Positions 47,774-56,709 of a stretch of DNA of 64,000 nt are shown here, in pieces (position 1 is the stretch's first letter; every line of letters starts with the position of its first letter). The DNA is from Auriscalpium vulgare. Taxonomy: Eukaryota; Basidiomycota; Agaricomycetes; Russulales; Auriscalpiaceae. Made by a program: the position numbers and the translations under genes. The notes beneath the pieces are model-generated. The model was given only the letters and a program-made list of their open reading frames with translations. It did not search any database and was not told the DNA's origin. The stretch lies in the NCBI GenBank assembly GCA_019915015.1, contig JAHBBC010000018.1:62001-126000 (forward strand). Direction: 5' to 3'.

Positions 47774-48647
47774 ATCGCTCAGGCGGGTGCACAAGTTTTG
47801 CCGCTGCCGAACTGGGGCGAGGTTTCGCAGTCGTTGAACACACTGTCAACGAATATGGCTCTCGTGCCCAACACCGCTCCCGTCGTCCAGGCGCAAGCCC
47901 TCGCCGACCTGCAGGCCTCCGTCACTGCCCTGCAGGCCTCCGTCACTGCCCTGCAGGCCTCCGGCACTGCCCTGCAGGCCTCCGTCGCTGCCCTGCAAGG
48001 CGTGAGTATGACTCTGACAACGCCGAAATCATGCTGAACCTACGTCTGTCAGCTTCCCAACATGATGCAGCAGTTCACCGACCAACTCGCTGCTCTCAGA
48101 GGGAAAGTCGACGCCCAAAATGTCACTCTCACCGGGAAAGTCGACGCCCAAAATGTCACTTACAACGGGAAAATCGACACTCTCAACGGGAAAGTTGACG
48201 ACCTCACCGCGAACGTCGCCGCCAACAATGTCTCACTGCAGGAGGTTAGCTTCAACCCTCCTGATTGTTTTGCAGACTGATTTAGTCCTTGCATAGCTCA
48301 CGAGAACTGTAACAATTCTGGACTGGAAGTACGCTGCCTCAATGCCTTACAACTCCATGTCAGTTGTCTCACTGAGTGATCACATTTTCTCCAGGTCCGA
48401 AGCTGCGAACATCTGCGCGCGAAATTCGCGTTTGAGGCTGAACGATGATATCACTGCAATCCCTGTGCATCCTGGTGAACCCGCGTGGCCGGAGAATTTT
48501 GTGTACCCTAATTCACGCAGGGAAATCTTGTCGCTATCGAACGACAGCCTCAAGCTCATTCTGAGGAGATATAAACTTCCAACAGATGGGCATGTTCTTG
48601 ACAAACAATGCAGGCTTGCGACGTTCATTTGTGGCACTCAGGAGTGA
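47774..48647 (+). pseudogene. Coiled-coil/SAP-like gene S1 (start codon lost)
   Basis: S1 has the same four exons as S2 (exon 1 up to 48001, then 48053-48244, 48297-48358 and 48395-48647), all in frame, ending 'FICGTQE'. The usual ATG has become ATC at 47774-47776. Translation could only begin at a downstream ATG (47855), which would remove the 'PLPNWGEVSQSLNTLSTN' segment; start of exon 1 is therefore doubtful. Exon 1 carries the longest run of the 7-residue unit (LQASVTA, LQASVTA, LQASGTA, LQASVAA). Exon 2 has heptads built on 'GKVDAQNVT'. Everything else is intact, so loss is recent or the gene uses the internal start. It follows oxidase copy 1 on the same strand by about 850 bp. Confidence 0.6.
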
Positions 48648-48914
48648 AAGGGTGTAGGCAGGGCCTTGTTTGTCCACATAGTCACAATTGTTTATCATGA
48701 AGAGCCTGCATGCAACTCTTATCAAATTCTTGTCTCTGAGGCTGAGGCTGATGCGCGCGTACATAAGTCCACTTCTGCAGTCCTGAATCAATTTATAGCC
48801 ACGGTCTGGCAGTGCCCCAACCCTGTGAAACTGCATTCTCTTATATAAACCGGGGGTTGCTCGCACGCGCGTCAGGCCTAGTACTGAACGCGGCGGCTGA
48901 TGATAGTCGATCAA
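48648..48914. other. 3' flank of S1, repeated after S2
   Basis: This stretch and the first part of the following relic are almost identical to 51360-51626. They include a TATA-like 'CTTATATAAACC' near 48840. No gene seen. Confidence 0.6.
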
Positions 48915-49665
48915 CCTAACCCCATATTCTTTTCACGAATGGCACCCATGCTCAGAGCGAAGACGTTGCCACCATCCCGCAGCCCGCATAGAATCTGTAT
49001 GTATAACCTCTATCACACATCATACGTCGCTACGTGAAGACCGGACCGGGACATACGGCGTCGACCTCGCCCGCTCAACCCGCTCACACCGCCCAAGCCC
49101 GTGCTCGGTCACTGCTCCTGGGTTCGCGTCCGAGTCGGGTCAGCGCACCGCGCTGGCGACGTGGGACTGCTTGCCCCTGCGTTTAGAGCGTTTGAGCCGC
49201 CCGGCGCGAGAGAGATTGGAAGGCTTCCGGTCCTCGTGCTGCTGGGTCGGAAGATCGTGGTGTATTGGCTGCTCGCGTCGGTACGGATTCCACGAGGACG
49301 GGTTCGCGTCGGGCCTGCGCGCCGCGCTCGCCGTGGCGCACGGGTCTTCAGACAGATGATCCTGAGCCTGCGAAGGTTGAATCTGTCTACTCTGCCTCAG
49401 GGAGACTAGCGGGTCTGGGCGCGCGCTGAAGTCCGACATCGAGGTGCTGGATGCGGAGCGGGCGCCTGCTAGCGACGTCGGACGGCTTGCGGGTGCGTTC
49501 GCGGCGTTTGAGGGGTCCGGCGCGAGAGAGCTGGTGGGGAGGCTTCTGGTGCCCGTGCTGCTGGGTCTGCAGATCGTGGTGTATTGGGTGCTGGCGCGGG
49601 CGGGCAGGCTGCAGTCCGTCAAAGGGAAGTCTGCCAAAGGCAAGGAGAAAGCAAAGGCGGATTGA
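48915..49665 (+). pseudogene. Oxidase relic F2, mosaic of two donor types
   Basis: The left part (about 48915-49260) matches the badly decayed oxidase at 55760-56280: 'CACGAATGGCACCC', 'ACGGCGTCGACCTCGCCCGC'. From about 49280 the sequence switches to the 3' end of a good oxidase ('[19 protein letters not shown]', ending 'KGKEKAKAD' at the stop 49663-49665), which is closest to copy 2 (60339-62418). The good part is interrupted by a 61-bp insertion at 49348-49408. No start or FAD-binding N-terminus exists, so it cannot make an oxidase. Confidence 0.8.
49340..49416. mobile_element. 61-bp insertion with 8-bp target-site duplication
   Basis: Bases 49348-49408 interrupt the oxidase reading frame. 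Copies 1 and 2 read 'GCGCGGGTCTGGGCGC' without interruption. Here ACGGGTCT (49340-49347) and GCGGGTCT (49409-49416) flank the insert, an 8-bp duplication with one later change. The insert is a close relative of 47550-47608 and ends GGGAGACTA. Confidence 0.75.
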
Positions 49666-50207
49666 GGCTCGTGAGGACGTCGCAACTCCTGTTTGACTAT
49701 TGATTTGGCCTACAGTACTCTGTTATTTTGTGTGTGAAGCACGGAGAAACACATCGCATTGCGCTCCGCAGTCGTTCTGCCACTTCTGCGACTGACATGG
49801 TGCGGTCCAGGCCCGCCAAGTCCCTTCGTTGGCAATGCATCCGGCTCAAGCTCGCAGTCGATTCTGCTTTCGAATTCGAAGTGCGCGTGCTGCCTCCCGC
49901 GGTGATGCCGATGCCAGTTGGTCCCGAGGCTTCGTGCATTCCACTGGTCCCACACACCGAGGCGCACGCCATGAGCTGACCCTCGTGCTCTCGAAGCAAG
50001 CCTTGCACGACCAATCACAACATGCACGGGTGTGTTTCTGCTCATGAGCGGAGTCAGACAGGGGGGAAACGGCGGAGACTGAGTTCATTCGCGGGGCACG
50101 TGTAGTACACGAGGTGGACGCATCGATATCCGCATCGCAGGATATCAGCCCGCTCACCAGGCGGGCACTTTCCCAGTTAGCCAGAAAAGTCACTCTGTCG
50201 CATGCTG

Positions 50208-50270
50208 GTCTTGCTTAGTGGTGGAACGACTGTCTTCCGCGCAAGGTCGGCAACGGAGACTAGTCTTGCT
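50208..50270. mobile_element. 47-bp insertion with 8-bp target-site duplication
   Basis: The 47 bases 50216-50262 begin TAGTGG and end GAGACTA, giving TAGT/ACTA termini. GTCTTGCT stands on both sides (50208-50215, 50263-50270). The paralogous site after oxidase 1 (about 47463-47470) has one GTCTTGCT and no insert. The same insert is at 62969-63015, inherited by duplication. An 8-bp duplication plus TAG-type ends is the hAT pattern. Confidence 0.75.
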
Positions 50271-50364
50271 GGTGATGTCCAGGTAAACAATGACCTTGAT
50301 ACGTGGGGAATATTCGCACTCCGAGTCGAAGGAGGCAGGCAGCCGAGAAGCCGATATCCATTCG

Positions 50365-50377
50365 CCGGACGGTCCGG
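50365..50377. promoter_or_regulatory. Palindrome CCGGACGGTCCGG upstream of S2
   Basis: Same 13-bp site as upstream of S1, here 142 bp before the S2 ATG. It is followed in every copy by 'GCCCAGACTTTTGGGCGGC' and 'TGTGGCCCACTTGGTTGAAAA', so the whole 60-bp block is conserved. Confidence 0.5.
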
Positions 50378-50506
50378 GCCCAGACTTTTGGGCGGCTATG
50401 TGGCCCACTTGGTTGAAAAGTGAGCGTGGCTCCGAGTCGCCTGCTCTCCATTGAACCGCATCCTTGCCCCTTCAATTCCCAATCCATCCCTCCCACCGCA
50501 ACAATC

Positions 50507-51359
50507 ATGGCTCAGGCGGGTGCACAAGCTCTGCCGCTGCCGAACTGGGGCGAGGTTTCGCAGTCGTTGAACACACTGTCAACGAATATGGCTCTCGTGC
50601 CCAACACCGCTCCCGTCGTCCAGGCGCAAGTCCTCGCCGACCTGCAGGCCTCCGTAACCGCCCTGCAGGCCTCCAGCACTGCCCTGCAGGCCTCCGTCGC
50701 TGCCCTGCAAGGCGTGAGTATGACTCTGACAATGCCGAAATCATGCTGAACCTACGTCTGTCAGCTTCCCAACATGATCGCTGCTCTCAACGGGAAAGTC
50801 GACGCCCAAAATGTCACTTTCAACGGGAAAATCGACACTCTCACCGGGAAAGTCGACGCCCAAAATGTCACTTTCAACGGGAAAGTCGACACTCTCAACG
50901 GGAAAGTTGACGACCTCACCGCGAACGTCGCCGCCAACAATGTCTCACTGCAGGAGGTTAGCTTCAACCCTCCTGATTGTTTTGCAGACTGATTTAGTCC
51001 TTGCATAGCTCACGAGAACTGTAACAATTCTGGACTGGAAGTACGCTGCCTCAATGCCTTACAACTCCATGTCAGTTGTCTCACTGAGTGATCACATTTT
51101 CTCCAGGTCCGAAGCTGCGAACATCTGCGCGCGAAATTCGCGTTTGAGGCTGACTGATGATATCACTGCAATCCCTGTGCATCCTGGTGAACCCGCGTGG
51201 CCGGAGAATTTTGTCTACCCTAATTCACGCAGGGAAATCTTGTCGCTATCGAACGACAGCCTCAAGCTCATTCTGAGGAGATATAGACTTTCAACAGATG
51301 GGCATGTTCTTGACAAACAATGCAGGCTTGCGGCGTTCATTTGTGGCATCCAGGAGTGA
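50507..51359 (+). CDS. Coiled-coil protein with SAP-like C-terminus, S2 (intact)
   Basis: Four exons (50507-50713, 50765-50956, 51009-51070, 51107-51359) join in frame to 237 residues, starting MAQAGAQALPLPNWGE. Exon 1 ends in heptads (LQASVTA, LQASSTA, LQASVAA). Exon 2 is a heptad array ('NGKVDAQ', 'IDTLTGK', 'LNGKVDD', 'LTANVAA'), predicting a long coiled coil. The C-terminal part has 'AIPVHPGEPAWPENFVYP' followed by 'LSNDSLKLILRRYRLSTDG' and 'CRLAAFICG', which resembles a SAP helix-turn-helix (DNA/chromatin binding), although only by pattern. The last intron is only 36 nt. The family seems lineage-specific; I know no function. A nuclear, multimeric role is possible. It follows the oxidase relic F2 as S1 follows oxidase 1 and S6 follows oxidase 2. 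Confidence 0.72.
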
Positions 51360-51609
51360 AAGGATGTAGGCAGGGTCTTGTTTGTCCACATAGTCACAAT
51401 TGTTTATCATGAAGAGCCTGCATGCAACTCTTATCAAATTCTTGTCTCTGAGGCTGAGGCTGATGCGCGCGTACATAAGTCCACTTCTGCAGTCCTGAAT
51501 CAATTTATAGCCACGGTCTGGCAGTGCCCCAACCCTGTGAAACTGCATTCTCTTATATAAACCGGGGGTTGCTCGCACGCGCGTCAGGCCTAGTACTGAA
51601 CGCGGCGGC

Positions 51610-51735
51610 TGATGATAGTCGATCAACCTAACCCCATATTCTTTTCACGAATGGCACCCATGCTCAGAGCGAAGACGTTGACACCATCCCGCAGCCCGCA
51701 TAGAATCTGTAGTATGTATAACCTCTATCACGCAT
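51610..51735 (+). pseudogene. Oxidase relic F3 (short)
   Basis: About 125 bp matching the left end of relic F2 (48920-49030) and the decayed oxidase near 55765-55890. It ends abruptly at 51740, where the palindrome block of S3 begins. It marks a deletion inside a former oxidase/SAP-like unit. The preceding 51360-51609 is the repeated 3' flank. Confidence 0.65.
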
Positions 51736-51751
51736 CATACGCATTTTGTCG

Positions 51752-51764
51752 CCGGACCGTCCGG
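51752..51764. promoter_or_regulatory. Palindrome CCGGACCGTCCGG upstream of S3
   Basis: Same 13-bp inverted repeat, 131 bp before the S3 first exon, with the same downstream block. Confidence 0.5.
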
Positions 51765-51882
51765 GCCCAGACTTTTGGGCGGCTATGTGGCCCACTTGGT
51801 TGAAAAGCGTGGCTCGCCTGCTCTCCATTGAACCGCATCCTTGCCCCTTCAATTCCTATTCTATCCCTCTCACCGCAAAAAC

Positions 51883-52844
51883 ATCGCTCAGGCGGGTGCA
51901 CAAGCTCTGCCGCTGCCGAACTGGGGCGAGGTTTCTCAGTCGTTGAACACACTGTCAACGAATATGGCTCTCGTGCCCAACACCGCTCCCGTCGTCCAGG
52001 CGCAAGTCCTCGCCGACCTGCAGGCCTCCGTCACTGCCCTGCAGGCCTCCAGCACTGCCCTGCAGGCCTCCGTCGCTGCCCTGCAAGGCGTGAGTATGAC
52101 TCTGACAACGCCGAAATCATGCTGAACCTACGTCTGTCAGCTTCCCAACATGATGCTGCAGCTCACCGGCCAACTCGCTGATCTCAGAGGGGACGTCACT
52201 ACCCTCAGAGGGGACGTCACTGCCATCAGAGGGGACGTCACTACCCTCAGAGGGGACGTCACTACCCTCACCGGGGACGTCACTACCCTCAGAGGGGACG
52301 TCACTGCCATCAGAGGGGACATCACCGCCCTCACCCAGAATGTTGCCAACCTTACCGTGGACGTCGCCGCCAACGGTGCCACACTGCAGCAGGTCAGCTT
52401 GCACCCTCTTGATTGTTTCGCAGACTGATTTTAGCCCTTGCATAGGTAAACGACTCTGTAGAACTGCTCAACTGGAAGTACGAATGCCTTACACTCTAAG
52501 TTGATCGTCTCACTGAGTGATCACGTTATCTTCAGAGATGAAGCTGCGGACATCCGCACCCGCAACCGATATTTGAAGCTCGAGGACCCTATTACGCCAA
52601 TCCGCGTTCGTCCCGGCCAACCCCCGTGGCCGGATAATTTTGTCTACCCTGCTACATGCCAGGATCTCAAGGCCATGAGTTATTCACTTCTACCTAGTGT
52701 CATGGGTTCCGGCATCTGAACATGATCTCGCTAGCCCACAATCACCTCAATATTCTCCTCGACGGGTATCAGCTTCCCAGATTGGGGACGGTTGTTCAGA
52801 AGACAAGCAGGCTTGCGGTCTTTATTTGTGGCAGTATTCAGTGA
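51883..52844 (+). pseudogene. Coiled-coil/SAP-like gene S3 (degraded)
   Basis: Exon 1 (ATC at 51883-51885 instead of ATG, to 52089) is otherwise like S2. Exon 2 (52141-52392) is intact and carries a distinct heptad array (LRGDVTT, LRGDVTA, IRGDVTT, LRGDVTT, LTGDVTT and so on). Exon 3 has lost about 7 bases relative to S2 and reaches TAA ('WKYECLTL', stop). The following exon ('DEAADIRTRNRYLKLED', 'PWPDNFVYPATCQD') and a last one ('HNHLNILLDGYQLPRLG') are recognisable, the latter behind an intron that S1, S2 and S6 lack. Loss of start plus frameshift make it a likely pseudogene. Confidence 0.7.
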
Positions 52845-53079
52845 AAGGGTATAGGCAAGGTTTTGTCCGCACAGTCACAATTGTATGTCATGAGTACAGT
52901 AGCACGTTGCGGCCGAGACGTGAGCGCCCGGCGCCGAGCGCCAAGGCTCAAGCGGTTGAAAAGCCAGTCACGTGGCCGCGACATCTCGCGGCCTCGCACT
53001 CTCAATTCAAAGTTCTTCGCTCGGACGTCCGGCCATCTAACCCTCCAACCCCAACCCCTCCTACCGCAACTGACATGAC

Positions 53080-53520
53080 TTGGCGGGGAGCAAGTTGTCT
53101 TTCGGTCGCTGAACTGTCTGGCAACGAATATGGCTCACGTTCCGAACGCCGCTCCGGTCGTCCGACGACGTCCAGATGCCCGCACAGGTCCTCGCCGACC
53201 TGCAGGCCTCAGCCCCTGAACTTCAATGGACATAATGCTGAAATTACGTCTGTCAACTTTTCAACGCGATACGGCAAATCATGACCCAAGTTACCACCCT
53301 CACCGGAGCGTTGGCACCCTCACCGGGAGTGTTGGCACCCTCACCGAGAAGGGTCAACACGATGGACGAAAAGCTCAGCGCGCTCGACACGAAGGTCAAT
53401 GGATGAATAGCTCACTGCGCTGGACACTACATAAGGTCAGCACGATGGATGGATTCGATGGAAAGCCCGCCGCACTCGACACTGCGGTCAATATTCCAGC
53501 TGTGCCGCACTCCAGGAGGT
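53080..53520 (+). pseudogene. Coiled-coil/SAP-like relic S4
   Basis: A strongly decayed copy. 'FRSLNCLATNMAHVPNAAPVV' matches the S-family exon 1, and later 'MTQVTTLTG' with 'VNTMDEKLSALDTKVNG' matches exon 2, all in shifting frames. No SAP-like end was found. Bases 52845-53079 before it hold only a corrupted promoter-like stretch. Confidence 0.6.
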
Positions 53521-53635
53521 CATTTCTCACCTCCTATATCTTCCGCTGGACTGATCGTGACCTTTGTGCAGCTTCATGCGACTGTAGCGCTTCCGAGTCA
53601 ACTTCAAGCACGGTGCGAACGAACGAGTCAACGTG

Positions 53636-53648
53636 CCGGACGGCCCGG
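53636..53648. promoter_or_regulatory. Palindrome-like site upstream of S5 (one mismatch)
   Basis: CCGGACGGCCCGG differs by one base from the sites upstream of S2 and S6. It is followed by diverged forms of the same downstream block ('ATGTGGCCCACT', 'TTGAAAA'). It survives although the surrounding sequence has changed a lot. Confidence 0.4.
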
Positions 53649-53839
53649 ACTCGGTTGTGCGCGGCTTATGTGGCCCAAATGTGGCCCACTAGTTGGGTTG
53701 AAAACCAAGCGACATCTCACCGGCACCTACACCGCATTCCTACTACCTCCCAAACCCCTTCCATCTCTTTCACCGTAACCGGCATAACCCAGGCGGGGCA
53801 CAAGCTGTCTCTCGGTCATTTAACTGTTTGTCAACGAAT

Positions 53840-54706
53840 ATGGTTCTCCTTCAGAACACTGCTCCGGTTGCCCAGGCGCAGCCTGAGCCTGTCCTGCAGC
53901 TGGCCGACCTACAGGCTGCCGTCCCTAAACTGCAGGCCTCCGTCGCTACACTGCAGGCTGCCGTCGCCAAACTGCATGGCGTGAGCCTAACTCTTACTGA
54001 GCCGACATCATGTTGATGTCAACTTCCCAACGCAATACAGCATTTTACGCGCCCGGCCCAAGTCACCACCCTCGCCGAGTATGAAGATGCCGCCCTCATC
54101 GAAAATTTTGCCACCCTCACCGAGAATGTTGCCACCCTCACCGGGAAGGTTAACACATTCGACGAGAAGGTCAGAGCGCTCGACGAGAAGGTCAACACAA
54201 CGGATGAAATGCGGTCCGCATTTGTTGCCATCCTGGAGGTTAGCTCTCAGCCTCCTATCTTTTCACAGGACTGATCATGGCCCTTGCACAGCTCGACCGG
54301 ACATTGACGCTCATTTCCTGGAAGTACGATGCATCGATGCCTTATTTTTTATGCCGGTAGTCTCACCGACTTATCGCATATCTTCAGCATTGGAGCTTTG
54401 GAAATTCGCGAGCACAACTTGCGTGTGCATCTCGACGATGCAATCACTCCGATCCCCGTGCATCCTGACGAACCCGGGTGGCCGGATGGTACCATGTACC
54501 CTGCTACACGCAGGGCCATCTTCACAATTGACAGTGAGTTATCCAACTCTACGCGACCTAGTCTCTGTCCATCAACAATCTCGCTAGCGCACAATGAGGT
54601 CACCGTGCTGCTTAACGGATATCGACTGACAACAACTGGGGGGATTGACGATAAAATTCGGAGGCTTTCGTTGTTCATTTGTGGCACTAGTAATGCGGGG
54701 CCGTAG
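53840..54706 (+). CDS. Coiled-coil/SAP-like gene S5 (diverged)
   Basis: Five exons (53840-53980, 54041-54238, 54292-54356, 54388-54533, 54588-54706) join in frame to 222 residues from ATG 53840. Heptads in exon 1 are 'LADLQAAVPKLQASVATLQA' in type, and exon 2 has 'ATLTENVATLTGKVNTFDEK'. The conserved core 'AITPIPVHPDEPGWPDG' and the SAP-like end 'HNEVTVLLNGYRLTTTGG' are present. It starts at the Met that corresponds to residue 28 of S2, because the upstream part is disrupted by a stop. The third intron would be only 31 nt, which is very short, so expression needs proof. It is an older, diverged member rather than a recent copy. Confidence 0.55.
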
Positions 54707-55035
54707 GCAGCCTCAGGCTTGTTCCGAGCTGTTCGTAGTAAATCTTGTTGGCAGTCCCATTTTTTTGTGTATGATCATCTCCCACATGCAATATCATTGA
54801 TGTTTAACCCACAATCCTCACGTCCTGCGTTGCTTATGCGCTCTATGTAGCCAGGATGTAGTAGCCTGCTCAATATATTATTATCTGACTTGTGAGCTGT
54901 CGTCCTCGATTACGGCAACTGCCGTACCCCAACCTGCGGACGTGAAGCAATCGCAACCTCTCGACCACATTCTACCTCATTACCCCCTCAGCGCCACACC
55001 TCTTCACTGGACGTGTACCAATGCTGAACTACTGC
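54707..55035. other. Intergenic, no gene seen
   Basis: AT-richer spacer between S5 and the decayed oxidase. No coding or structural feature was recognised. Confidence 0.5.
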
Positions 55036-56349
55036 ATGCGAGCCGCAGTCGGCCTCGCGGCAACATGGGTCCTCCACGTTGGCGTTTCGGATAGGCTGCT
55101 GAACGACGGTGCGTTCTCCAGCTCTTGGATGAGCAGACCATGAGGTGTAAATCTAAGAGGCGGATGCCCTACCAGGCAGCCACGCCAACGCGGTCTCTAC
55201 CTGGGTACTTATACCTGAATACGGCAAAATCGATGGCGACACGTACGTTGGCCTTCAATCTTTCCTACACAACGACGCTGAATCTGGCGTTCTTCATACA
55301 GCGGATTTGTATGCAATCAGTCTCGTCGTCGGTATTCATCGGATGTCCCCCGGATCATCCTGCATGACCTGAATCCCATCACCTATCCGACCTTCCTGCC
55401 TTTCCTGCGGAGCAAGCCTAGGGCGTCCGATTCAACGCGCGCCGTGACCGAGTTGGGTTCATTCAGGGATGATTATCTGCTGGTGCGTGGTGTGAGTATC
55501 TATACATACTAGATGGCACGTTGCTTTGACGAACACGCATATATCCCATGACAGTACCTGTCTGGATGACCGCCAGACGTATGCGCGCTAGATGTACGCG
55601 CGCTGGACTGGACACCCGTGCGTGTCTATATGCTTTACTGGGGCTATATGCTAATTGGGTGATTCGACAGATACAGTTCTTGCACAACATCATCTCCTGC
55701 AAATCGCAGGAAACCCGTCTTGGTTGACAATCAAGGGCAGCAGGTCCGTCTTATCTATGTTCTTGTCACGAATGGCACCCTTGCTCACAGCGTTGCTAGG
55801 GTGCAGCAAGAAGTTGACACCATCGGATCCGCTCTTCCTGCCCCGCAGCCACATGGAATTTGTATGCATAACCTCTATCACACATCAAACCCCATCGCTG
55901 ATCCCACCCACTCTTCCCAACCAAGACTACGTGGACGCGTCGAAGACCGGACATACGGCGTCGACCTCGCCCGCTCAACCCGCTCACACCGCCCAAGCCC
56001 GAAGGTGCTCGGTCACTGCTCCTACGCACACCCGGTCCTCACCGCGCGCGCCGTGCGCATGCAGGCCGAGCTGCCGACGATTCAGAACTGGAGCCCGGAC
56101 GCGGTACGGGTTCCGCGCGGACAGGTTCGCGTCCGAGTCGGGCCAGCGCACCGCGCTGGCGACGTGGGACTGCTTGCGCCTGCATATAGAGTGTTTGAGC
56201 CGTCCGGCGCGAGGGCGATTGTGGGAAGGCTTCTGGTCCTCGTGCTGCTGGGTCGGAAGATCGTGGGGTATTGGCTGCTCGCGCAATTGAAGTTCGTGAG
56301 TACACCGCATCCTGTCGATTCTCGGCAATTTGACGATGTATATGAATGA
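55036..56349 (+). pseudogene. Decayed FAD oxidase (P3)
   Basis: Pieces of all parts of the oxidase are present in order but with many indels: a shortened start ('MRAAVGLAATW'), 'LLDEQTMR', the exon '...NPITYPTFLPFLRSKP', the 'HNIISCKSQET...SWLTIKGS' region, '[17 protein letters not shown]' and the C-terminal hydrophobic helix near 56250. Several frameshifts and missing stretches rule out a product. It is more diverged from copies 1 and 2 than these are from each other, so it represents an older duplication. Relics F2 and F3 carry pieces of this older type. Bases 56350-56709 after it hold the promoter-like block of copy E. Confidence 0.8.
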
Positions 56350-56709
56350 AGTACGGCGAATCATCGCTTCACGCTTCCGCAGTGTTCTGAGGTAAAAAGC
56401 GAGCTTGATAGATGTATGTAATGCGGGGGGGATTGGAATTGGTTGGCCAGCGCGCACGCTGCAGTCGGTGCGGGGCAGGCAGCTGAGAAGCAAGCTCAGT
56501 GTACATGTAGTCCACATTCAACCGAGCGTCCTGAGTCGTCTCCTCGTCTAGACTGGTCGAGATTCGAAAACCGGCGTTTCTCGATGGCTCCGAAATTTAG
56601 TTGATCACTGTGTAAATGATACACAAGCGTCTACAGTTAAACTGCCTGGCAGGGGACTCCGAGCGCTGAAGGCGCTGTGTTCCCTCCTGGTCACGACTCC
56701 TACGGCTGC

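Noticed and set aside
52196..52325. Regular 21-bp repeats considered as a CRISPR-like array
   Set aside because: The units are contiguous with no spacers, stay in frame and encode coiled-coil heptads in a eukaryotic gene.
52660..52740. Possible GT-to-AT donor mutation in the last intron of S3
   Set aside because: An alternative donor (GTGTCA after CCTA) a little downstream gives a consistent frame, so the mutation claim is not needed.
55125..55702. Open frames in the 55-kb oxidase region as genes
   Set aside because: They are fragments of the decayed oxidase in mixed frames and on the wrong strand.
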